6,680 nt of DNA, taken from Paracoccaceae bacterium (GTDB lineage: Bacteria; Pseudomonadota; Alphaproteobacteria; Rhodobacterales; Rhodobacteraceae). The notes under the pieces are model-generated. The model saw nothing but the letters and a program-made list of their open reading frames with translations, ran no database searches and was not told where the DNA came from. The position numbers and the translations under genes are program-made. Position 1 is the first letter of the stretch; each line of letters begins with the position of its first letter. Of this stretch, positions 1-5,900 are shown piece after piece. The stretch covers positions 1-6,680 of the forward strand of contig SKMM01000130.1 in NCBI GenBank assembly GCA_007121055.1. Reading direction: 5' to 3'.

Positions 1-191
1 AGGCCGAGCGGATCGAAGCGGCGCCGGTCTCAGCGGCGCCGCTCCCTGCGGAGCGCCCGCAAGAGTCCGCGCGCGACACCCGCCGCCCGGGCGGGCGCAG
101 GTCGGGGCGCGGCGATGCCCCCGTGGTGGGCATGGGCGACCATGTGCCCGACTTCCTGCTGCGCGGCTTCTCCACCGCCGGCGCCGACTGA
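1..191 (+). CDS. C-terminal end of a protein with a basic RG-rich tail, possibly a DEAD-box RNA helicase (partial)
   Basis: An open frame enters from the left edge (first whole codon at base 3) and ends at TGA 189-191, giving 62 residues. The visible part has an Ala/Pro/Glu-rich stretch, then a basic segment (RRPGGRRSGRGD), then a closing segment reading VVGMGDHVPDFLLRGF before the end. Arg/Gly-rich basic tails that bind RNA are common at the C-terminus of DEAD-box RNA helicases, and a closing 'GxGDxxPxF' motif is one I associate with alphaproteobacterial members. No helicase motif lies inside the window, so the family call is an inference from the tail alone. It could instead be another RNA-binding or disordered-tail protein. 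That this is a real gene end is better supported than its identity, because the closing segment is not low-complexity. It is followed by about 500 bases without a gene, so it is probably not co-transcribed with speD. Confidence 0.45.
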   Translation, partial: AERIEAAPVSAAPLPAERPQESARDTRRPGGRRSGRGDAPVVGMGDHVPDFLLRGFSTAGAD

Positions 192-407
192 CCCGACGTC
201 CCCGGTTGACCCCGGCCACGGAGCTGTACGGCAATTGCGATTGGGCCCGGTTGGCAGCAACTGCAATGGTCGGCGCGGATGGCGTGTGCATTCGGCTGGC
301 GAGAGCAGGTTTACCGGGAACTGTGGGCCGCCCCGTCGTCCGCATGGGCCAGGGCGCAGACCGGCTTGCGCGCCGGACATTCGCGCTCGCCTCAGCGCAC
401 GAGGTTT

Positions 408-419
408 TCCGATATCGGA
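408..419. repeat. 12-bp perfect palindrome, possible operator
   Basis: The sequence TCCGATATCGGA reads identically on both strands. It lies in non-coding DNA about 275 bases upstream of speD. Perfect even-length palindromes of this size often mark binding sites for dimeric regulators, but I recognise no known operator in it. Its distance from the speD start makes a direct role uncertain. Confidence 0.35.
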
Positions 420-582
420 CAGGGCGTTTGGCGAAGCCTCGGCCACGCAGACGGGGGCGGGGTGTCTGTGGACCGGCGACCCGACGCTGCCCCGCGACCT
501 TGCCGGTGTGGCAGCCATGCCGCGCCGCGTCCGATGGCCGCGAAAAGTGGAGCGGCCTTCGAAAAATCCCTTGCAAGGCTCG

Positions 583-662
583 GGTGCAACTCCTAGGTGC
601 AGGCTCCTAAGAGGCTCCGACCCCAGCTTCGCCACGGGCGGGGGGGCGCTAAGGAGGCTCTG
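583..662 (+). repeat. Cluster of short direct repeats in the speD leader
   Basis: Two near-identical units lie side by side: GGTGCAACTCCTA (583-595) and GGTGCAGGCTCCTA (596-609). Overlapping them is a perfect heptamer repeat, AGGCTCC at 601-607 and 612-618, separated by TAAG. A further related copy is CTAAGGAGGCTCTG at 649-662, which aligns to 607-619 with one gap and one mismatch. This arrangement could be a set of regulator half-sites, part of a structured 5' leader, or simply local duplication. No known polyamine-responsive RNA was recognised. Confidence 0.4.
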
Positions 663-678
663 GATTGTCTGCTGGTAA

Positions 679-686
679 GAAGGGGA
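679..686 (+). promoter_or_regulatory. Ribosome binding site of speD
   Basis: GAAGGGGA lies six bases before the ATG at 693 and supports that start. The frame stays open upstream to base 597, but the extra 32 residues are Arg-rich and do not resemble the family, whereas the ATG at 693 begins the usual short SpeD N-terminus. A closer consensus match, AAGGAGG, lies further upstream at 651-657 but is too far away to serve this ATG. Confidence 0.6.
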
Positions 687-692
687 TGCGCC

Positions 693-1187
693 ATGAAGGA
701 CGCCAACCTCTTCCAACTGGGGATCGGTCTGGAGACAGGCGCCCACGCGGAAGATTTCCGTGGCCAAACGGCCATTGACCTGTGCGACTCCGGTCGCGAG
801 GACCATTTCATCCGCCGCGACGGGCGGGTGTTCGCCGGCACGCACCTCATCATCGAGGTGGTGAACGGCCATGGGCTGGATGATGAGGAGCGCATCGCGC
901 AGGCCTTTCGGGACTGTGTCGAGCAGTGCGGCGCGACGCTGTTGCACATCCACACCCACAAGTTCAGCCCGCAGGGCGTGAGCGGGGTCGCAGTGCTGGC
1001 CGAGAGCCACATCTCGGTGCACACTTGGCCCGAGATCGGCTATGGCGCGTTCGACGTGTTCATGTGCGGCGACGCCGATCCGTGGCGCGCCGTGGATGTG
1101 CTCCGGGACGCCTTTGCCACCCCCGACGTGCGGGTGCGCGAGCTGTTCCGCGGCGAGGGCCTGGTGCCCTCCGACCTCGCCGCCTGA
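693..1187 (+). CDS. speD: S-adenosylmethionine decarboxylase proenzyme (class 1B)
   Basis: This 164-residue cytoplasmic protein should cleave itself and then decarboxylate S-adenosylmethionine, supplying the aminopropyl donor for spermidine synthesis. The self-cleavage motif LAESHISVHTWPE is at residues 102-114: cleavage falls between Glu104 and Ser105, and Ser105 becomes the pyruvoyl cofactor of the alpha chain. His110 and Cys125 lie 5 and 20 residues after Ser105, the same spacing as Ser63/His68/Cys83 in the Thermotoga maritima enzyme, so the processing and catalytic residues look intact. The conserved GTHLIIE strand is at 49-55. Length is somewhat above the shortest bacterial forms because of a short N-terminal extension. 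It lies 66 bases before speE on the same strand, which supports a joint pathway. An alternative is one of the SpeD homologues that have shifted to ornithine or arginine decarboxylation; an adjacent true speE argues for the classical activity but does not prove it. Confidence 0.95.
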   Translation: MKDANLFQLGIGLETGAHAEDFRGQTAIDLCDSGREDHFIRRDGRVFAGTHLIIEVVNGHGLDDEERIAQAFRDCVEQCGATLLHIHTHKFSPQGVSGVAVLAESHISVHTWPEIGYGAFDVFMCGDADPWRAVDVLRDAFATPDVRVRELFRGEGLVPSDLAA

Positions 1188-1195
1188 GCCGAAGA

Positions 1196-1218
1196 CGCCG
1201 CCCCGCTGCGGGGCGGCG
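1196..1218 (+). terminator. Intercistronic hairpin between speD and speE (attenuator, partial terminator or RNA stabiliser)
   Basis: CGCCGCCCCG (1196-1205) pairs perfectly with CGGGGCGGCG (1209-1218) around a three-base CTG loop, starting eight bases after the speD stop codon. The following sequence, CATCATATTGTCC, is not a clean T-run, so strong intrinsic termination is doubtful. A stem this stable could lower speE relative to speD, protect the 3' end of the upstream message, or mark an RNA processing point. The inverted repeat is seen directly; the role is inferred. Confidence 0.55.
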
Positions 1219-1253
1219 CATCATATTGTCCACGCATACCCCGGGAGGCGTCC

Positions 1254-2099
1254 ATGGCCGAATGGATGCAGGAACGGCTGCACAGCGACTATGCCCAGGC
1301 CCTCCGCGTCGGGCGCGTGCTCTATGACAGCGAGACCGAGCACCAGCGCCTGCGGCTGTTCGAGAACGACCGTTTCGGGCGCGTGCTGACGCTCGACGAC
1401 GTGGTGCAGACCACCGAGGCCGACAATTTCATCTATCACGAGATGATGGCCCATGTGCCGATCCTTGCCCATGGTGCAGCGCGACGGGTGCTGATCGTGG
1501 GCGGGGGCGATGGCGGGCTGGCGCGCGAGGTGCTGCGCCACGCCGCGGTCACCCATGTCACGATGGTCGAGATCGACGCGGGGGTCGTGGAGTTCTCCAG
1601 GACCTACCTGCCAAAGCTGTCGGACGGCGCCTTCGACGATCCGCGCCTTGATCTGGTGATCGACGACGGGGCCGCCTTCATGGCCCGCCCGGGCGACCTC
1701 TATGACGTGATCCTGATCGATTCCACCGATCCGGTGGGCCCCGGCGAGGTGCTGTTCACCGAGAGCTTCTATGCACATGCGCGGAACCGTCTGGCCGAGG
1801 GCGGAATCCTCGTGACGCAGAACGGCGTGCCGTTCCTGCAGCCCGACGAACTGACCGCCACCATGCGCGCCTTCCAGGCCCTCTTTGCCGACTGGGGCTG
1901 CTATCTGTGCGGCGTTCCCAGCTATGCCGGCGGCCCCATGGCGCTGGGCTGGGCGACCGACGGGGTGGCGCGGGACGTGCCGCTGACGACCCTGCAGACC
2001 CGCTTCGCCGAGGCCGGCCTGCGGACCGACTACTACACGCCAGAGGTGCACCAGGCCGCTTTCGCTCTGCCTGGCTATGTCCGCCGTCTGCTTCCCTGA
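1254..2099 (+). CDS. speE: Spermidine synthase (polyamine aminopropyltransferase)
   Basis: This 281-residue cytoplasmic enzyme transfers the aminopropyl group of decarboxylated S-adenosylmethionine to putrescine, giving spermidine and methylthioadenosine. The N-terminal beta domain leads to YHEM (61-64). The Rossmann-like core has the nucleotide-binding GGGDGG motif at 83-88, the acidic EID at 106-108 that binds the donor ribose, DD at 137-138, and the active-site loop DSTDPVGP at 156-163 with the expected catalytic Asp156. The C-terminal segment YTPEVHQAAFALP (261-273) is the family signature also seen in Escherichia coli SpeE. Length is typical and no key residue is missing. The ATG at 1254 is preceded by GGGAGG (1243-1248) at a five-base spacing. 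It follows speD, which makes its donor substrate; no putrescine-forming gene is in the window. Triamine specificity (spermidine rather than another product) cannot be fixed from sequence alone. Confidence 0.96.
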   Translation: MAEWMQERLHSDYAQALRVGRVLYDSETEHQRLRLFENDRFGRVLTLDDVVQTTEADNFIYHEMMAHVPILAHGAARRVLIVGGGDGGLAREVLRHAAVTHVTMVEIDAGVVEFSRTYLPKLSDGAFDDPRLDLVIDDGAAFMARPGDLYDVILIDSTDPVGPGEVLFTESFYAHARNRLAEGGILVTQNGVPFLQPDELTATMRAFQALFADWGCYLCGVPSYAGGPMALGWATDGVARDVPLTTLQTRFAEAGLRTDYYTPEVHQAAFALPGYVRRLLP

Positions 2100-2116
2100 C
2101 GCCGCCCCTGGCGAGG

Positions 2117-2128
2117 CCTGACGTCAGG
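2117..2128. repeat. 12-bp palindrome at the convergent gene ends
   Basis: CCTGACGTCAGG is a perfect palindrome lying across the point where speE and the minus-strand SIMPL gene meet, and it contains the SIMPL stop codon (2124-2126). A second palindrome, GCGCCGGCGC, follows at 2129-2138 inside the last SIMPL codons. Neither is followed by a T-run on either strand, so a bidirectional terminator is possible but not shown. Confidence 0.35.
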
Positions 2129-2828
2129 GCGCCGGCGCGAACACGACCGTGACCCTGGCCGACACTGTCATCTCCCCCGCCGCGATCGGCATGGCGTCGG
2201 CCGCCGCGTCCATGCTGCGCATCATCTGCGGGCGCGGCAGCGAGGCCCCCTCCTCGGTGATGCTCTGCACCGGCCCCAGTGTCAGGCCCGCGGCCTCGGC
2301 ATGGAGCGCGCCCTTGCGCAGGGCGTCCTGAACCGCCAGTCGGCGCGCCTCGTCGGCCAGCGCGTCGGGGTCCGACAGCCCGAACTGCAGCCCCTCGAAG
2401 CGGTTGGCGCCGGCGGCCACCGCTGCCCCCAGCACCTCGCCTATGGCCGCCGTGTCCTGCATCCGCACCCGCAGGGCCGAGCCCGCCTCGAACCCTTCCA
2501 GTGTCATGGTGTCGCGATCCTCGCCGCTGCGCCAGAGCGGATGCAGCGAGAGGTCCGAGGTCTGCATCTCGGCCTCGCCCACCCCGGCCTCCCGAAGCTG
2601 CGCCATTATCCCCGCCATCGCCTGCGCGGCCGCCTCCAGAGCGGCTTCGGCGGTCTCGGCGCGCTCGCGCACACCGAGGCGCAGCGTAGCAATGTCCGGA
2701 ACGGCCATCACGCGGCCTTCGCCCACCACCGTGATCTCGGCCGCCGCCCCCGCCACCGGCGCCAGCACGAGCCCCGCCGCCACCGCCAGCCCAGCCCACC
2801 TGTGCCCCAACCGATGCCTCATTTCCAT
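2124..2828 (-). CDS. SIMPL domain (DUF541) periplasmic protein
   Basis: The product is 234 residues. It opens with a Sec-type signal peptide: a basic n-region (MEMRHRLGHR), a hydrophobic core (WAGLAVAAGLVLAPVAG, 11-27) and small residues before a likely cleavage near Ala28-Ala30. The mature part begins with the family hallmark EITVVGEGRV followed by PDIATLRLGV (31-53). It continues with a helix rich in Ala/Glu (55-80), the mid-domain block AAVAAGANRFEGLQFGLSDP (135-154), and the closing PIAAGEMTVSARVTVVF (214-230). SIMPL/DUF541 proteins are secreted or periplasmic and most have no defined biochemical role; some have been linked to oxidative stress, and others are close to outer-membrane biogenesis genes. 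The frame extends upstream to a TTG at 2858, but I chose the ATG at 2828 because GAGGGAG (2842-2836) sits seven bases before it and the signal peptide then starts normally. It converges with speE and diverges from the large membrane protein gene. Confidence 0.88.
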   Translation of the reverse strand: MEMRHRLGHRWAGLAVAAGLVLAPVAGAAAEITVVGEGRVMAVPDIATLRLGVRERAETAEAALEAAAQAMAGIMAQLREAGVGEAEMQTSDLSLHPLWRSGEDRDTMTLEGFEAGSALRVRMQDTAAIGEVLGAAVAAGANRFEGLQFGLSDPDALADEARRLAVQDALRKGALHAEAAGLTLGPVQSITEEGASLPRPQMMRSMDAAADAMPIAAGEMTVSARVTVVFAPAP

Positions 2829-2970
2829 GCGCGCGCTCCCTCGCCGGCGACCGCCCAAGCGGCCGTGTTCACCATGCGTTAACTTCGTCTCGGCAGAAAG
2901 CCGCTACAGGACCGGAGCCCGCAGAAAGTTGGACTTCTTGCCTGCAACCGGACTGTGATACAGGCGGAAC
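2829..2970. promoter_or_regulatory. Divergent intergenic region between the SIMPL gene and the 1082-residue protein gene
   Basis: These 142 bases must hold the promoters of both flanking genes. Visible features are a direct repeat of GCAGAAAG at 2893-2900 and 2921-2928 (28 bases apart), a small hairpin CGGC-AGAAA-GCCG at 2891-2903 that overlaps the first copy, and GTTAAC near 2878-2883. The region is less GC-rich than the neighbouring genes, as expected for promoter DNA. I could not find a convincing -35/-10 pair for the minus-strand gene. Confidence 0.5.
2935..2962 (+). promoter_or_regulatory. Possible sigma-70-type promoter of the 1082-residue protein gene
   Basis: TTCTTG (2935-2940) and GATACA (2957-2962) are separated by 16 bases. 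Transcription from this pair would begin only a few bases before the ATG at 2971, giving an almost leaderless message. That fits the weak ribosome site (AGGCGGAAC just before the ATG) but is not proof. An alternative pair is TTGGAC (2929-2934) with TGTGAT (2954-2959), whose 19-base spacer is long. Both matches are modest. Confidence 0.2.
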
Positions 2971-5900
2971 ATGACGCCGAATTTCGCACTGACCCTGTCC
3001 CATCAGGGTGTCGCCCTCCTGCAACGCGCACCGCGCGGCTGGCTTCTGGTCGGGGAGGTGGCGCTGGACGACCCGGCGATGGACGCAAGCCTCGCCGCGC
3101 TGCGCGCCACGGCGCTGAGCATGGCGCCAGAGGGGCTGGCCACGAAGCTCGTCATCCCGCAGTCCGAGATTCTCTACACCGACCTGCCCTCGCCCGGGCC
3201 CGACCCGCTGGTGCGCGAGGCGGCGATCCGGGAGGCGCTGGTGGGCGTAACGCCGTATCCGGTGGACCGGCTTGCCTTCGACTGGTCCGGCAGCGGTGAC
3301 CGGCTGCGCGTGGCCGTCGTGGCGCGGCAAACCTTGGAGGAGGCCGAGGCGTTTGCCGACGCCCATGGCTTTGACCCGGTGTCCTTCGTCGCCCGCCCAG
3401 AGGACGGTCAGTTCCTCGGCGAGCCCTTCTTCGGCTTGGCCGCCCGTCTCGGTCCCGCGGCGCAGGTGGAGCGGGACGTGGTGGCAGTGACCGTTTCCGG
3501 CCGCGCCGAACGTCCCGCCGCCGAGGTCAAGCCGATTTTCGCCCGCTCCGCCTCGGTCAGCGCCGGGGCTGTGCGCCCCGAGTTCGCCGCGGACGTCCAG
3601 GCCCCGCAGGATGGCGACAGTGGCACCGCGCCGGGTGATGCTGAGGCGGTCGCGCCAGTGGATGGTGTGGGGAAAATGAACGAGCCGAAGGTGCAGGCGG
3701 TGCGGACATTCGACGCGGCCCATGCCACCTCGGTGCCGGAGCAGGACCCTGCGGCGACCGCGCCTGCGACAGCCGAGGCCACCCGCGACACGGCGCCGGC
3801 AGAGGCGCCGCGTGACGGCGAGACGTCGGCGGCAAAGGCCGAGCCCGAGCCCCCTCGTTCCGATCCGCCCTCCGCCAGCGAGCCTGCTGGGCCGGACAGC
3901 GCCCGCGCCGCGCAACCGTCGGCTCCAAGCGTCGCGGCGCCGATGGCGCCAGCCCCATCTTCCAGCGCGCCGCAAGTGTGTGTCGAGGGCCACAACCAGC
4001 CCCCCCAGCGCGTGGCGCCCATCGTGGAAAAGGCGGGGTCCGCCCCCGATAAGAGGCTGGGCAAGGCAGCGACCGATGGGCCTGCACCCGCAGCCCCGGC
4101 GCTGGCGGAGGTCAATCGCGCAGATCCGGCAGGCTGGCGTCGACCCGGATCAGGGGCGCGCATTCCCGTCCCTGAAAAGTCAGAGGTAGCGCAATCCCCG
4201 CGCAACCCCGCGCCCGCAATCGAGGCGCCCCCAGCAGACCTGTCGGCGGCCGTTGGCAAGCCGCTGGCAGCCGGGGCCGCGGTGACGCTTGCAACGCTCA
4301 AGGAACGGTCGCGCCAACCGCTTGCCGTGGATGGGAGTGCCTCCGAGGCCGAGGCGATGACCGTGTTCGGCGCACGGAAGCGACCGTCACCTCATCCGCG
4401 CCCCAGCACCGGCCTGGTGGTGACAGGAGCGCTGGCGCTGGTACTGGCAGCTGTGGGGGTTTGGGCCGCGGTTTTTCTGCCCGAATCGGACCGCAGCGCA
4501 GCCCTGGCCCCGGACACCGGAGAGGCCGCAGCCTTGGCTGGATCCGACCTGGCCGTGGAGCAGGCCACCGCTGATACCTTGGCGGAAGTGACCGCGGCAG
4601 ATCCGGAGGCGCCCGTACCCTTCAACGTCGACGAACCGATCGAGCCTGTGACGGCCGATGCGGATAGCGCCGAAGACCCTGTGCGAGCCGCGGCGGATTC
4701 TCGCCCGGGTCGCGCGCCGACGGACGCGCCGGATGGCTTTGCCCAGCCCACCCCAGATGCGGTCGAGGCCCTGGGCCTAGCGCCGCGGCCGCTGGGCCCG
4801 GATGATCTGCACCAGGTCCGCCTGGAGGAGATGCTTGCGCCGGCCGATGCCCCCGATGCCCCGACCGGGCCGCGCCTGCCTAACCTTGGCGCGCCGCCCC
4901 CTGACATCGAGACCGTGTTGGGGGGTGTCACAGACATGCCGGCCGAGGGTGGACGCGAAGTTACGGGCCAGCCGCCGGAACAAGACGTGGTGGTCGAGGT
5001 GCGGACCGGAGCGCCGGACATCGTGCCCGACCTACGCCGCACCCTTCGGTCGCGACATCTTCTGCTGGAGGGCGGCATCGCCGTGCCCGCCGATGCCGAA
5101 CCCCTGCCGCGCCCGCCGGGTCTGGGCGGGGACGGTACCTTGCGCACACCGCCCGACGTTCCGCTGAGCGGGCCCGCCTCGTCGGACGGCACCGAGTTCG
5201 CCACCGCCAGCGCCGAGCCCTCTGCGGCAGAGGGGCAGCAGGGCCGTGATCGGCTGACCTCGACGGGCGAGGACCTTGGCTCCGCACCGATGACCGCCGC
5301 ACCGCAGACCGGGGGGCAGACGGGTGAGGCAGACCCGGCCGCCGAGCCGGAGGTTGAGGTCCGGAACAGTGCGAGCCTGTGGGCGCCCCGCGCGGTGGCG
5401 GATTACGGACAAGCTGGCATCCAGCCGGATGCACTCGCCCGCGCGGTCGGCGCCCCCGAGCGGGACCGTGCCGCGGCCATTGGAGCAAGCCTTGCCGCCG
5501 GGGATCGCACCGCGGACCCGGCGTCCGTGCCCGAGGCGCAGGCGGAAGCGGCGGCGGAGACCATCCTTGCCCTGCCAAGCACGGGTCTCGCGCCGCGCGC
5601 CAGACCTTCCCGGCTGTCGATCCCGCCCGGCCCCACGCATCTCGTGATCCAGAGCCCAGCGGCGGCAGATCCGCGGCCCCCCCTCCGCCCGGGCAGCATC
5701 GTCGATCTCGCCGCCGCGGCTGAGGCACGCCTCGCCTCGGCGACGGAGCAGGCCGTGGCTGCGTCTCCCCTGCCCGGGGTGCGTCCGTCAGATTTCGGTG
5801 CCGTCGTCGCTCGGGCCCGTGCGGCGACCACACCGGCAACAGCGACGGCAGCGGCCGCCACGTCCGTTGCTGCTGCGGCGACGCCCCCGGCCTCGGCGGC

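Larger units (their letters stand above)
192..692. other. Intergenic region upstream of speD, no convincing gene
   Basis: About 500 bases separate the upstream stop codon from the speD start. Open frames exist on both strands, but their translations are Arg/Pro/Ala-rich with no family resemblance, and none has a good ribosome site tied to a plausible start. I see no tRNA or other RNA gene. The region holds a 12-bp perfect palindrome (408-419), a CCGGC/GCCGG inverted repeat (361-376), a cluster of short direct repeats (583-618) with another copy near 655, and an AAGGAGG sequence at 651-657. The speD promoter should lie here. The best pair I found is TTGCAA at 571-576 and TAGGTG at 594-599 with a 17-bp spacer, but the -10 element matches the sigma-70 consensus poorly. 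Confidence 0.6.

Noticed and set aside
206..610. A 134-codon plus-strand frame in the spacer before speD
   Set aside because: It has no ribosome site and no recognisable motif, and overlapping frames of similar length exist on both strands in the same place.
30..1022. A 330-codon minus-strand open frame over the upstream spacer and speD
   Set aside because: It runs antisense to speD, whose catalytic motifs are intact. Its translation is Arg/Pro-rich and matches no family; long antisense frames are common in very GC-rich DNA.
1221..2051. A 276-codon minus-strand frame antisense to speE
   Set aside because: speE carries every family motif on the plus strand. The antisense translation is His/Gln/Gly-rich without domain resemblance.
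1756..2799. A minus-strand Gly/Arg-rich frame overlapping speE and the SIMPL gene
   Set aside because: It is out of frame with the SIMPL protein, which has a clear signal peptide and family motifs; the alternative translation is compositional noise.
3408..4301. Long minus-strand frames under the large gene (also 4392-5204 and 4961-5923)
   Set aside because: They mirror the low-complexity Ala/Pro linkers. The plus-strand frame is uninterrupted for 1082 codons with coherent domains at both ends and a membrane helix in the middle.
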